Source: Pseudonocardia broussonetiae (GTDB taxonomy: Bacteria; Actinomycetota; Actinomycetes; Mycobacteriales; Pseudonocardiaceae). From it: 64,000 nucleotides of DNA. The DNA is taken from NCBI RefSeq assembly GCF_013155125.1, contig NZ_CP053564.1, forward strand, positions 1,681,501 through 1,745,500, given 5' to 3'. Shown in pieces: positions 27,340-38,296 of the stretch. How positions within the stretch are numbered: position 1 is the first letter of the stretch; each line of letters starts with the position of its first letter. Below the pieces are notes generated by a model. That model was not told where the DNA came from, searched no databases, and saw only the letters and a list, made by a program, of their open reading frames with translations. The translations under genes and the position numbers were made by a program.

Positions 27340-28919
27340 AGACCGTCGCCCAGTCGCCCCTCCGGATCGTCGCCGCCGTGGCGGCGGTGCTGGCCCTCGC
27401 GGCCTGCAGCGGCGAGGCCGCACCACCGCCGGTGGTGCGCGTCGACCGCGGGCTGGTCGCCACGAGCGTCTCCGCGTCCGGCTCGCTCGTCGCGATCACC
27501 GAGCAGAACCTCGGGTTCGCCGAGGGCGGGCAGCTCGCCGAGGTGCTCGTGTCGGTCGGCGACCGCGTGCAGGCGGGCGACGTGCTGGCGCGGTTGGAGA
27601 ACTTCGACCTGGAGCAGGCGCTGGAGCAGAGCCGCGCCCAGCTCGACCAGGCCCGCGCGAACCTCGCGAAGATCACCGGCGCCAACTCCGTCGAGCAGGC
27701 CCAGGCCTCGCTGGACCAGGCGTACTCGATCCTGTCGGCCACCGAGGACCAGGTCGAGGCCACCAACAGCGCCAACGACGTGGCCACCGAGCGCGCGCGG
27801 GTGCAGCTCGACTTCGACCGCTCCCAGCTCGACCGGGCCGAGGACCAGCTGGCGCGGGACCAGGCGGGGTGCAGCGCGTCGCCGACGACGACGAAGCCGG
27901 CGCCGACGACGTCACCCAGCCTGCTCGAGGGGGCGTCCGCGTCGACCCCGGCGCCCGTGGTCACCGACCCCGAGTGCGAGGCCATCCCCGCCGACGAGAC
28001 GGCCGTGCAGCAGGCGCGGGGCACCGTCATCGCCTCGGAGACCGCGCTCGAAACGGCCGAGCAGCGCGAGAACGTCGACGAGGCCTCGGGCCGGCTGTCG
28101 ATCGAGAACGCCCGCAGCAGCATCGTGACCGCGCAGAACACCCTCGACCAGGCCGGCAGCGACCGCCCGGCCGACACCGACGCGCAGGAGGCCCAGGTCC
28201 GCGACGCGGAGGCGTCCGTGGCGCTGGCGCAGCGCGACCTCGACGACACCGCGCTGCGCGCCCCCGTCGCCGGCGTCGTCTCGCAGATCAACGGGGCCGT
28301 CGGCGAGTTCGTCGGCGCCGCCTCCGGCACCACCTCGCTGGCCCCCGGCAGCAGCGCGCGCCTGCCCGGCGTCACCGACGCCTCGAGCACCGGCGCCGGC
28401 GGCGCGACGGCCGGGGGCGGCGCGTTCCTCGTCCTCAACGACGTCGACTCGTTCCAGCTCGTCGTGCCGTTCGAGGAGTCCGACGCGGCGCGCGTGCAGC
28501 CGGGCCAGGCCGTCGACGTCACGGTGGACGCGGTGCCGGGGATCAGCGTCCCGGCCTCGGTGCTGGCCGTCGCGCCCACCGGCGCCGACGTCTCGGGCAT
28601 CGTCAACTACTACGCGACGATCGTCCTCAACCGGAGCGACCCGCAGCTGCGCGACGGCCAGACGGCCGACGCCGCGGTGCGCGTGGAGTCGGTGGAGAAC
28701 GTGCTGCGGGTGCCGTCGTCGACGGTGCGCACGGAGGACGGCCGCAAGGTCGTCACCACCCCCGGCGTCGACGGCGGCGACCCGGTGACGACGCCGTTCT
28801 CCGCCGGCGCGATCGGCGACGAGTACACCGAGGTGAAGTCCGGCCTGCGCGAGGGCCAGGAGGTGCTGCTGCCGCAGGCGCAGGTGGCGGCGGCGCCGGG
28901 CGGCCCGCCGCAGAACTGA
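27336..28919 (+). CDS. HlyD-family membrane-fusion lipoprotein (MacA-like)
   Basis: This 527-residue adaptor has a lipoprotein signal: a hydrophobic stretch followed by LALAACSG with Cys24 as lipidation site. A biotinyl-lipoyl-like half (LAEVLVSVGDRVQAGDVLARLE, residues 67-88), a long coiled coil with alternating Gln/Glu/Ala (about 90-290, broken by a low-complexity Ser/Thr/Pro insertion near 185-210), the second half-motif TALRAPVAGVVSQINGAVGE and a beta barrel follow. It should work with the permease and ATPase just upstream. With no outer membrane like that of Gram-negative bacteria, it acts at the cell surface; substrate unknown. Confidence 0.88.
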
Positions 28920-28955
28920 CCTCCCGGGGCCGTACCCGGTATTAGTATCGCCCCC

Positions 28956-29231
28956 ATGGTGCGCGTCCCCCTGACCCCGGCCGAGCGCGAGCGCGGCGAG
29001 CAGCTCGGCGCCCTCCTGCGGGAGGCGCGCGGGGAGCGCAGCCTCGGCGAGGTCGCCGGGGCGTCCGGGATCTCCGCCGAGACGCTGCGCAAGATCGAGA
29101 CCGGTCGCATCCCGACGCCCGCGTTCTTCACCGTGGCCGCGCTCGCCCGCGCGCTGGGACTCTCGCTCGACGAGCTGGCCATGCCCGGCGTCACACCCGA
29201 CGGAGAGGTCACCTTCGTCCGCACTGCCTAG
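28956..29231 (+). CDS. XRE-family helix-turn-helix regulator
   Basis: This 91-residue protein is one Cro/C1-type helix-turn-helix: LGALLREARGERSLGEVAGA, then GISAETLRKIETGRIPTP and FFTVAALARALGLSLDEL. It ends nine bases before a molybdopterin oxidoreductase gene and is probably co-transcribed with it, so it may control that enzyme. The upstream 36-base gap contains GGTATTAGTAT, a possible -10 element or operator. No ligand domain is present. Confidence 0.87.
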   Translation: MVRVPLTPAERERGEQLGALLREARGERSLGEVAGASGISAETLRKIETGRIPTPAFFTVAALARALGLSLDELAMPGVTPDGEVTFVRTA

Positions 29232-29240
29232 GGTCGGGGC

Positions 29241-31499
29241 ATGACCGCCGTGCAGCCCGAACCCGACCTCGCGGTCGGCAAGCCCAAGACCGCCGCCGCC
29301 GGGCTGCCCGCCGTGGCCGTCAGCCTCGGGATGGCGGTCTCGCAGATGGGCCCGGTGCGCACGGCGCGCAACCTCCTGCGGCTCAACCAGGTCGACGGCT
29401 TCGACTGCATGAGCTGCGCCTGGCCCGACCCGGATCCGGAGCACCGGCACACCGCGGAGTTCTGCGAGAACGGCGCCAAGGCCGTCGCCTGGGAGGGAGA
29501 CACCCGCCGCATCGGGCCCGACTTCTTCGCCGCGCACTCCCTGGCCGACCTGGAGACGCGGTCGGAGTACTGGATGGGCCAGCAGGGCCGTCTCACCGAG
29601 CCGGTCGTGCGCCGCGCGGGCGGCACGCACTACGAGCCGATCACGTGGGAGGCCGCGTTCGCGCTCGTCGCCGAGCACCTGAACGGCCTCGACAGCCCCG
29701 ACGAGGCGCTGTTCTACACCTCGGGCCGCGCGTCGAACGAGGCCGCGTTCGTCTACCAGCTCTTCGCCCGCGCCTACGGCACCAACAACCTGCCCGACTG
29801 CTCGAACATGTGCCACGAGGCGACGTCGGTGGGCCTGGCCGACACCATCGGCATCGGCAAGGGCTCGGTTTCCCTCGACGACATCCACGAGGCCGACCTC
29901 ATCGTCATCTCCGGGCAGAACCCGGGCACGAACCACCCGCGGATGCTGTCGGCGCTGGAGATCGCCAAGCACAACGGCGCGACGATCGTCGCGATCAACC
30001 CGCTGCGCGAGGCCGGGCTGCTGCAGTTCAACAACCCGCAGAAGCCGTCGGGCATCGCCGGGCGCGGCACCGAGCTGGCCGACCTCTACCTGCAGATCCG
30101 CTCCGACGGCGACCTCGCGCTCTGGCAGGCCCTCGGGCACCTGCTGCTGGCCCGGGGAGTGGCCGACGAGGCGTTCGTCGCCGGGCACACGGTCGGGTTC
30201 GAGGCCTACGCCGCGCACGTCGCCGAGATCGACCGCGCCGAGGTGCTGGCCGCCACCGGCCTGGAGTGGGAGCGGATCGAGGAGCTCGCCGACCTGTTCG
30301 CGCGCTCGTCGAAGATCGTCCACTGCTGGGCCATGGGCATCACCCAGCACCGCAACGCCGTGGCGACGATCAAGGAGTTCGTCAACGTCGCGCTCCTGCA
30401 GGGGATGATCGGCAAGCCCGGCGCGGGCCTGTGCCCGGTCCGCGGGCACTCCAACGTGCAGGGCGACCGCACGATGGGCATCTGGGAGCGCTCGCCCGAC
30501 TCCTTCCTCGACGCCCTGCGCGACGAGTTCGGGTTCGAGCCCCCGCGCGAGCACGGCCTCGACGCGGTGGGGTCCGTCCGCGCGCTGCGCGACGGGCGCG
30601 CGTCGGTGTTCGTCGGGCTCGGCGGCAACTTCGCCTCCGCCATGTCGGACACCGGCGTCACGGAGGCGGCGCTGCGCGGCGCGGCGCTCACCGTGCAGAT
30701 CTCGACGAAGCTCAACCGCAGCCACGTCGCCTGCGGGGAGACGGCGCTGATCCTGCCGGCGCTGGGCCGCACCGAGAAGGACCTGTCCGGCGGCACCGAG
30801 CAGCGGATCACCGTCGAGGACTCGATGTCCTCGGTGCACGCGTCCCGCGGTCGGATGACGCCGGCGGGCGCGGACCTGCGCTCGGAGGTCGGCATCCTCT
30901 GCGGCATCGCCGCGGCCACCCTCGGCGACCGCCACGGCATCCCCTGGGCCGCGTTCGCCGCCGACTACGACGAGATCCGCCACCGCATCGGCCGGGTCGT
31001 GCCCGGGTGCGAGGGGTACGCGGACAAGATCAGGGAGCGGGGCGGGTTCGTCCTGCCGCACCCGCCGCGCGACAGCCGCACCTTCCCCACCGAGCCCGGG
31101 AAGGCCGTGTTCTCGGTGAGCCCGATGGCCGCGGTGCAGGTGCCCGCGGGCCGGTTGGTGCTGCAGACGATGCGCAGCCACGACCAGTTCAACACCACGA
31201 TCTACGGCCTCGACGACCGCTACCGCGGCATCCACCACGGCCGCCGCGTCGTGTTCGTCTCGGCCGCCGACCTGGCCGAGCTCGGGTTCGCCGACGGCGA
31301 GGTCGTCGACCTGGTGGGCGAGTGGTCCGACGGGGTCGAGCGCCGCGCCGCGGGGTTCCGCCTGGTCGAGTACTCCACGCCCAAGGGCTGCGCCGCCGCG
31401 TACTACCCGGAGACCAACGCGCTGATCCCGCTCGACTCGGTGGCGCTGGAGGCCGGCACTCCGACGTCGAAGTGGGTCGTGGTGCGCCTCGAGCGCTGA
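29241..31499 (+). CDS. FdhF/YdeP-family molybdopterin oxidoreductase
   Basis: This 752-residue protein belongs to the DMSO-reductase superfamily and matches the YdeP-type branch by DGFDCMSCAWPDPDPEHRH and the FCENGAKAVAWE segment near residues 53-85. The molybdenum-binding loop reads NMCHEATSVGL, where the Cys could be the metal ligand in place of the selenocysteine of FdhF. VISGQNPGTNHPRM and PVRGHSNVQGDRTMG are bis-MGD binding regions. There is no twin-arginine signal, so it is cytoplasmic. The substrate is not established; E. coli YdeP is linked to acid resistance. No FdhD-type accessory gene is nearby. Confidence 0.9.
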   Translation: MTAVQPEPDLAVGKPKTAAAGLPAVAVSLGMAVSQMGPVRTARNLLRLNQVDGFDCMSCAWPDPDPEHRHTAEFCENGAKAVAWEGDTRRIGPDFFAAHSLADLETRSEYWMGQQGRLTEPVVRRAGGTHYEPITWEAAFALVAEHLNGLDSPDEALFYTSGRASNEAAFVYQLFARAYGTNNLPDCSNMCHEATSVGLADTIGIGKGSVSLDDIHEADLIVISGQNPGTNHPRMLSALEIAKHNGATIVAINPLREAGLLQFNNPQKPSGIAGRGTELADLYLQIRSDGDLALWQALGHLLLARGVADEAFVAGHTVGFEAYAAHVAEIDRAEVLAATGLEWERIEELADLFARSSKIVHCWAMGITQHRNAVATIKEFVNVALLQGMIGKPGAGLCPVRGHSNVQGDRTMGIWERSPDSFLDALRDEFGFEPPREHGLDAVGSVRALRDGRASVFVGLGGNFASAMSDTGVTEAALRGAALTVQISTKLNRSHVACGETALILPALGRTEKDLSGGTEQRITVEDSMSSVHASRGRMTPAGADLRSEVGILCGIAAATLGDRHGIPWAAFAADYDEIRHRIGRVVPGCEGYADKIRERGGFVLPHPPRDSRTFPTEPGKAVFSVSPMAAVQVPAGRLVLQTMRSHDQFNTTIYGLDDRYRGIHHGRRVVFVSAADLAELGFADGEVVDLVGEWSDGVERRAAGFRLVEYSTPKGCAAAYYPETNALIPLDSVALEAGTPTSKWVVVRLER

Positions 31500-31505
31500 C
31501 GCGCC

Positions 31506-31547
31506 CGTGAGTGGCGACCGTGCCCCTGGGCACGATCGCCACTCACG
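31506..31547. terminator. Hairpin between convergent genes after the YdeP-type gene
   Basis: Two 20-base arms (31506-31525 and 31528-31547) pair with a single mismatch around a 2-base centre. The outer sequence GTGAGTGGCGA faces TCGCCACTCAC. The hairpin lies 6 bases after one stop codon and 3 bases before the next convergent stop, so a bidirectional terminator is likely. Confidence 0.75.
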
Positions 31548-31550
31548 AGG

Positions 31551-32057
31551 TCAGGCGGCGACCGGGGTGGGGCGGGTGGCGCCGAGGAGGGCGCCGCCGA
31601 GCAGTAGCGCCCCGGGCAGCACCCCGGCGAGCAGCGCCACCACCGCGGGCGACGCACCGGTGACGGCGGCGACCAGCCCGGCGGCCCCGCACAGCGCCAG
31701 CGCCACCCCGACCCGGGCGAGCGAGGGCGCGGACCACATCCGCGCCAGCGGCAGGAAGTGGACGCCGACCACGACCGTCACCCAGGGCAGCGGCGGCAGG
31801 CCGAGCGCGGTGAGCACCTGCGCCCCGACGACGATCGCCACCGCCTCGGCCAGCACGACGAGCCAGTAGCCGCGGGTGAACCGCGGCGGCCCCGCCGGCC
31901 CGGTGCCGCGCCGGCGCAGCACCGCCACCAGGAGGGCGACGAACGCCAGCACCCCGGCGGCCTGCACCGCCGGCCCCGCGGGCGTCCCCAGCGCTCCCGC
32001 GTTGACCAGCACGTAGACCAGACCGAACGACCCGCCGACCAGCGCCCCGATGTTCAT
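31551..32057 (-). CDS. Hypothetical membrane protein
   Basis: This 168-residue protein has six hydrophobic segments and almost no soluble part (starts MNIGALVGGSFGLVYVLVNA, later GYWLVVLAEAVAIVVGAQVL). I do not recognise a characterised family. It stands alone between the YdeP-type gene and a reductase operon. The ATG at 32057 gives a protein starting directly in the first membrane segment; an extension to 32162 adds 35 polar residues and is less likely. Confidence 0.65.
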   Translation of the reverse strand: MNIGALVGGSFGLVYVLVNAGALGTPAGPAVQAAGVLAFVALLVAVLRRRGTGPAGPPRFTRGYWLVVLAEAVAIVVGAQVLTALGLPPLPWVTVVVGVHFLPLARMWSAPSLARVGVALALCGAAGLVAAVTGASPAVVALLAGVLPGALLLGGALLGATRPTPVAA

Positions 32058-32103
32058 GGGACGAGCCTGTCCGACGTCGGGGGCCCTCCGGTAGGCACGG
32101 ATG

Positions 32104-33008
32104 TCACACGTCGAGATCCAGCACGACCTTGCCCACCTCGTGCCCGCGCTCGACCGCCGCAAGCGCGGCGCCGGCCTCGTCGAACGGGCGGACGCTCGTG
32201 ACGTGCGGGTCCAGCGCGCCCGCCGCGACCAGCCGCGCCAGCTCGGTGAGGACCGCCGTGCTGCGGTCGCGGGCGACGTCGGCGCCGCCCAGCTTCGCCA
32301 CCAGCGGCTTGTCGGCCACCGAGCGCAGCCGGGAGCGGTCGGTGAGCAGCTCCGCGACGGTGCGCAGGGAATCGCCGCCCACGAGGTCGAACACGGCGTC
32401 GACCCCGCCCGGGGCGGCCGCGCGGACGCGGTCGAGCACCCCGTCGCCGTAGACGACCGGGACCGCGCCGAACCGGCGCAGCAGCTCCTCCTTGGCCCGG
32501 CTCGCGATGCCGACGACCGTGATCCCCCGGGCCGCCGCGAGCTGCACGACGGGCAGGCCCACCCCGCCGCCCGCGCCGTTGACCAGCAGCGTCGCGCCGG
32601 GCGGGAGGTCGAGGCCGGTGAGCGCGTCGTAGGCGGTGCCCGCGGCGACCGGGAGCACGGCGGCGTCGGCGGGCGACACCCCGGCCGGGCGGTGCGCCGC
32701 GAACGACGCCGTGACCCGGGCCAGCGGCGCGAAGCCGCCGACCATGCCGGGGCAGCCGCCGAACACCTCGTCGCCGACGGCGAAGCCGGTGACGTCCGGG
32801 CCCAGCCGCTCGACGGTGCCTGCCACCTCGCGGCCGAGCACCGCGGGCGGCTCGACCCCGTAGGACCCCTCGCGCAGCCGCCAGTCGCCGGGGTTCACCC
32901 CGGCCGCCCGGACGCGGACCAGCAGCTCGCCCGGCCCCGGCTCGGGCTCGGGGACCTCGAGGAACGCCTCGTGCTCCGGACCGCCGACGGCGGTGAACCC
33001 GTAGGCCC

Positions 33009-33012
<4 letters not shown>
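32104..33012 (-). CDS. Zinc-type alcohol dehydrogenase-like / quinone oxidoreductase (MDR family)
   Basis: This 302-residue medium-chain reductase has LLVRVRAAGVNPGDWRLREG (residues 30-49), the nucleotide-binding LLVNGAGGGVGLPVVQLA, and VDAVFDLVGGDSL. It lacks the catalytic and structural zinc cysteines, so it is of the NADPH:quinone oxidoreductase type. Its GTG start overlaps the stop of the aminotransferase gene upstream (GTGA at 33009-33012), which indicates co-translation; a functional link between them is not obvious. Confidence 0.88.
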
Positions 33013-34187
<1,175 letters not shown>

Positions 34188-34280
34188 GCGTCGCACGGTA
34201 GCCCGGCGCAGGCAGTGGCCCACGTCACACCCGATCCGGGATCGGGAACAACGCGCCGGACGCCGCTCCTTGTCCGTGCG

Positions 34281-35546
34281 GTGACGACAACCTCCGATCG
34301 CGTCGAGACGGCCGCGACCCCCGACCGGGGTCAGCGCCTCCGGCTGATCGTGATCCTCGGATCACTGATCGCCCTCGGCCCCCTGACGATCGACATGTAC
34401 CTCCCCGCGCTGCCCACCATCACCACCGAGCTGGCGACGACGTCCGCCGTCGTCCAGCTGACGCTCACCGGCACGCTGCTGGGCCTCGCGATCGGCCAGC
34501 TGGTGATCGGCCCGCTCTCCGACCGGTTCGGCCGCAAGCGCCCGCTGATCGCCGGCACCGCCCTGCACGTGGTGGCGTCGCTGCTGTGCGCCGTCGCGCC
34601 GAACATCGCCGTGCTCGGCTCCCTGCGGGTGCTGCAGGGCGTGGGCGCCGCGGCCGGCGCCGTCATCGCGCTGGCGATCGTCCGCGACCTCTACACCGGC
34701 CGCCCGGCCGCCACGATGCTCTCCCGGCTGATCCTGGTCATGGGCGCCGCGCCGGTCATCGCGCCGACGCTGGGCGGGGAGCTGCTGCGCTTCACCTCGT
34801 GGCGCGGGGTGTTCGTCGCCCTCGCCGCGTTCGGCCTGGTCCTGCTGCCCGTCGCGCTGGTCGGGCTGCGCGAGACGCTGCCGCCCTCGCGGCGCCGCAC
34901 CGCCGGCCTCGGCGGCACGCTGCGCGACTACGGCGCCCTGTTCCACGACCGCACGTTCGTCGGGCTCGTCGTCGTCGCCGGGCTCGCGATGTCGGCGCTG
35001 CTGGGCTACGTGTCGGGCTCGTCGTTCGTGTTCCAGGGCCAGTTCGGGCTCGACCAGCAGCAGTTCGGGCTGGTCTTCGGCTCGGGCGCGATCTTCCTGA
35101 TCCTCGCGACCCAGCTCAACCCGGTGTTCCTGCGCTGGTTCGAGCCGCGGCAGATCCTGCTCGCCGCCGTCTCCGCCGGCGCGTTCTTCGGGCTGCTGCT
35201 CGTGCTGATCGCGACCACCGGCTTCGCCGGCATCGTCGGGGTCGTCGGCGGGATGTGGCTGGTGCTGTTCTGCACCGGCCTCGCGCTGCCCAACGCGCCC
35301 GCCGTCGCCCTGTCGCGCCACGGCGAGACCGCGGGCACCGCGGCCGCGCTGCTCGGCGCCGTGCAATTCGGCATCGGCGCGGTCATCTCGCCGGTCGTCG
35401 GGCTGCTGGGCAACGACGCCGTCGCGATGGCCTCGGTCGTCGCGGGCGGTCTGGTGCTGTCGCTGGTCGTGCTCGTCACCGTCGTCCGGCCGTGGACGCT
35501 GCCCGACATCGAGCCGGCCGCCGCGCCGGCCGTCGCGGCCGCCTGA
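34281..35546 (+). CDS. Bcr/CflA-family multidrug efflux transporter (MFS)
   Basis: This 421-residue major facilitator has twelve hydrophobic segments. The Bcr/CflA hallmark ALGPLTIDMYLPALPTI lies in the first one and the MFS loop motif GPLSDRFGRKRPLIAG between segments 2 and 3. Family members export bicyclomycin, chloramphenicol or similar drugs by proton antiport. It is divergent from the aminotransferase. The GTG at 34281 is chosen because the protein then starts just before the first segment; no strong ribosome site is visible. Confidence 0.9.
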   Translation: MTTTSDRVETAATPDRGQRLRLIVILGSLIALGPLTIDMYLPALPTITTELATTSAVVQLTLTGTLLGLAIGQLVIGPLSDRFGRKRPLIAGTALHVVASLLCAVAPNIAVLGSLRVLQGVGAAAGAVIALAIVRDLYTGRPAATMLSRLILVMGAAPVIAPTLGGELLRFTSWRGVFVALAAFGLVLLPVALVGLRETLPPSRRRTAGLGGTLRDYGALFHDRTFVGLVVVAGLAMSALLGYVSGSSFVFQGQFGLDQQQFGLVFGSGAIFLILATQLNPVFLRWFEPRQILLAAVSAGAFFGLLLVLIATTGFAGIVGVVGGMWLVLFCTGLALPNAPAVALSRHGETAGTAAALLGAVQFGIGAVISPVVGLLGNDAVAMASVVAGGLVLSLVVLVTVVRPWTLPDIEPAAAPAVAAA

Positions 35547-35556
35547 CGCACGCCGG

Positions 35557-36192
35557 TCAGACCACCGGCCGCACCGGTTCCCGCACGACGACGAACGGCA
35601 GGAACAGCTGCGTCAGCGGGCCGATGGCCAGCGCGTAGAGCACCGTCCCGACGCCGACGGTGCCGCCGAGCAGCCAGCCCGCGGCCAGCACGGTGACCTC
35701 GATGCCCGTCCGCACCAGCCGCAGCGAGCGGCCGGTGCGGGCGGCGAGGCCGGTCATCAGGCCGTCGCGGGGGCCCGGGCCGAGCCGCGCACCGACGTAC
35801 GCCGCCGACGCGACGCCGTTGAGCACGATCCCGCCCGTCATCAGGGCGATCCGGGCGGCGAGGCCACCGGGGGCCGGGATCAGGGCCAGCGCGAGGTCGA
35901 CGGTGACGGCGATGACGAGCACGTTCGCCACCGTCCCGATCCCCGGGCGCTGCCGCAGCGGGATCCACAGCAGCAGCACGACCACGCCCGTCACCGCGGT
36001 GATCAGCCCGAAGCCGAGCGGCGTCTGCGCCGTCAGCCCCTCGTGCAGCACGTCCCACGGGTTGAGCCCGAGCGTCGCCCGGATCTGCATGGCCATCGAC
36101 GTGCCGTAGAGGGCGAGCCCGGCCACGAGCTGGACGAGGCGGCGGGCGGGGTCGTGCGAGAGGGGGAGCGTGCGGAGCTCGATCGCGGCCAT
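35557..36192 (-). CDS. YczE/YyaS-family membrane protein
   Basis: This 211-residue protein has five or six hydrophobic segments and the YczE pattern LNPWDVLHEGL after the first one, plus GPGPRDGLMTGLAARTG. Such proteins are widespread in actinobacteria and Firmicutes with poorly defined function; Bacillus YczE is reported to affect bacillaene production after synthesis. It converges on the Bcr/CflA gene with a 10-base gap. Confidence 0.85.
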   Translation of the reverse strand: MAAIELRTLPLSHDPARRLVQLVAGLALYGTSMAMQIRATLGLNPWDVLHEGLTAQTPLGFGLITAVTGVVVLLLWIPLRQRPGIGTVANVLVIAVTVDLALALIPAPGGLAARIALMTGGIVLNGVASAAYVGARLGPGPRDGLMTGLAARTGRSLRLVRTGIEVTVLAAGWLLGGTVGVGTVLYALAIGPLTQLFLPFVVVREPVRPVV

Positions 36193-36325
36193 GGGTCCAT
36201 CGTCGCCGCGGTGGCCTGCTGCGCCAGTGCCAATCCCGCCCCGGTGGCCCGGTCGGCCGCGCCTGAGGGTCGTCGTCCGGGGAGCGTCATGATGAGCGGA
36301 TCATTTCCCGTTCGCGGAGGTCGTC

Positions 36326-38260
36326 GTGCGCAGGTTGCCCTTGCTGGCCGTGGTTCTGGGGCTGTTCGCCCTGATCGGGGCCGGGGTCGCCGCGGCCGAG
36401 CCGCCGTCCCGGGTCGGGCCGGCGGTCACCGACTCCGCGGGCGTCCTCGCGCCCGGTGACCAGGCCCGGATCACCGAGGCGTTCGGCCGGCTGCGCGAGG
36501 CGAACGGCACGCAGCTGTTCGTCGTCTACGTCGACTCCTTCGACGGCGCCGACGGGCAGTCGTGGGCCGACGAGTCCGCGCGCCTCTCGCAGTTCGGGGC
36601 GCAGGACGTGCTGCTCGCGGTCGCGGTGGGCGACCGCGCGTACGGGGTGTCGGTGGCCGACGGCCTCACCGTCGGCGAGAGTACCGTCGACAGCGCCATC
36701 GGCGATGCCGAGGACCGCCTCGCGCAGGACGACTGGGCCGGGGCGGCGATCGCGCTGTCCGACGGTCTCGGCGGTGGCGGAAGCGGCGGCTTCCCGGTCG
36801 GCGCGCTGCTGCTCGGCGGCGTGGTCGTCGTCGGGGGTGGGGCGTACGTCGTGTCGCGCCGCCGCCGCAACCGCACGGCCGCCGTCCCCGCGGACCCGGC
36901 GCAGCCGCCCGCCCCGCGCGACGAGTTCAGCGACGTCGCCACCGACGACCTGGCCTACCGCGCCAGCGCCGGGCTGATCGAGGTCGACGAGGCCGTCCGC
37001 ACCTCCGAGATCGAGCTGTCCGCCGCCCGCGGCCACTTCGGCGAGGAGGCGGTGCGCGGGTTCGCCGCGGCCGTCGAGGCGTCGAAGGCCGACATGCTCC
37101 GCGCGTTCGGCGTCCGCCAGCAGCTCGACGACGACGTGCCCGAGGACGAGCCGACGCAGCGCCGCATGCACGCCGACATCATCCGCGCGTGCCGGGCCGC
37201 CGACGAGCGCCTCGACGCCCAGGTCGCCGCGTTCGACGCGATGCGCAACCTCGAGGCCACCGCGCCCGAGTACGTCGCGGGCCTCGCCGCGCGCCGCGAC
37301 GCCGTGCTCGCGCGCGTGCCGCAGACCGGGTCGACGTGGCAGGCGCTCTCGGCGCGCTACGCCCCGAGCGCGCTGGAGCCGGTGGCCGGCTCGCTCGCGC
37401 AGGCCCGCCGGCTGCTCGACGTCGCGGGCACCGAGATCACCGCCGCCCGCTCCGAGGTCGACGCGGGCGCGCGCCCGGCCGCCGTGGTGTCCGGCCGCGC
37501 CGCGGAGGACGCGCTCACCCAGGCCGAGACGCTGCTCGACGCCGTCCCGCGCCGCGGCACCGAGCTCGTCGAGGCGGCCGCGGCCATCCCCGCGGCCCGC
37601 GCCGAGACCGAGCAGGACCTCGCGGAGGCCCGCGCGCTGGACGCGTCGCTCGCGCCCGTGGTGGCGCGCGCCGAGGCCGCCGTCACGGCGTCGGAGCAGG
37701 TGGAGGCGGGCGACCCGATCGCCGCGCTGCGCCTGCTCGACGAGGCGGGGGCCGCGCTCGACGAGGCCATCGCCGCCGCCCGCGTCGAGCAGGACCGCCG
37801 CCGCCGCACCGCCGCGGTCCTGGAGCAGACGCTGCTGACGGCCCGCTCGGCCGTCGACGCCGCCGAGGACTTCGTGACCACGCACCGGGGGGCCGTCGAC
37901 GCCACGGCGCGCACCCGGCTCGCCGAGGCCAAGCGCCATCTGGAGAACGCCCGCAACGGGCAGGACCCGGCCGAGGCCCTGCGCGAGGCGCAGCAGGCCG
38001 ACTCGCTGGCCCAGGAGGCCCTGCGGCTCGCGCAGTCCGACGCGTCGAGCTGGTCGAGCACGTCGTCGGGCAGCACCGGCGTCGACCTGGGCAGCCTGAT
38101 CCTCGGCGGCATCATCTCCGGCGCCACGCGCGGCGGTGGTGGGGGCTGGAGCAGCGGCGGCGGTGGGGGCTGGAGCAGCGGGGGCGGCGGCGGGTTCTCG
38201 CCCGGCAGCTTCGGCGGGTCGGCCTCGCGCGGGCGCCGCGGGGGCGGCGGCCGCTTCTGA
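36326..38260 (+). CDS. Secreted or membrane-anchored TPM-domain protein with long helical region
   Basis: This 644-residue protein has a signal peptide (residues 1-24, ending VAAAEP), a TPM domain (about 30-150, with VTDSAGVLAPGDQARI and DVLLAVAVGDRAYGVSV), one membrane segment (PVGALLLGGVVVVGGGAYVV, near 160) and a long Ala/Glu-rich helical region (about 200-580). It ends in a Gly/Ser/Trp tail rich in GGGGGWSSG. The pattern matches YgcG/TPM proteins of actinobacteria. TPM domains are linked to photosystem repair and phosphatase activity in other phyla, but here the role is unknown. GCGGAGG precedes the GTG start. Confidence 0.85.
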   Translation: MRRLPLLAVVLGLFALIGAGVAAAEPPSRVGPAVTDSAGVLAPGDQARITEAFGRLREANGTQLFVVYVDSFDGADGQSWADESARLSQFGAQDVLLAVAVGDRAYGVSVADGLTVGESTVDSAIGDAEDRLAQDDWAGAAIALSDGLGGGGSGGFPVGALLLGGVVVVGGGAYVVSRRRRNRTAAVPADPAQPPAPRDEFSDVATDDLAYRASAGLIEVDEAVRTSEIELSAARGHFGEEAVRGFAAAVEASKADMLRAFGVRQQLDDDVPEDEPTQRRMHADIIRACRAADERLDAQVAAFDAMRNLEATAPEYVAGLAARRDAVLARVPQTGSTWQALSARYAPSALEPVAGSLAQARRLLDVAGTEITAARSEVDAGARPAAVVSGRAAEDALTQAETLLDAVPRRGTELVEAAAAIPAARAETEQDLAEARALDASLAPVVARAEAAVTASEQVEAGDPIAALRLLDEAGAALDEAIAAARVEQDRRRRTAAVLEQTLLTARSAVDAAEDFVTTHRGAVDATARTRLAEAKRHLENARNGQDPAEALREAQQADSLAQEALRLAQSDASSWSSTSSGSTGVDLGSLILGGIISGATRGGGGGWSSGGGGGWSSGGGGGFSPGSFGGSASRGRRGGGGRF

Positions 38261-38296
38261 GCGGCGCCGCCGTCCCGCCGGCGTCCCTGCGGGCGG

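Noticed and set aside
27912..31238. Very long open frame (about 1,100 codons) on the minus strand opposite the HlyD, XRE and YdeP-type genes.
   Set aside because: It runs antisense to three well-supported genes and its translation is Arg/Ala/Gly/His-rich with no domain; such frames are expected in GC-rich DNA.
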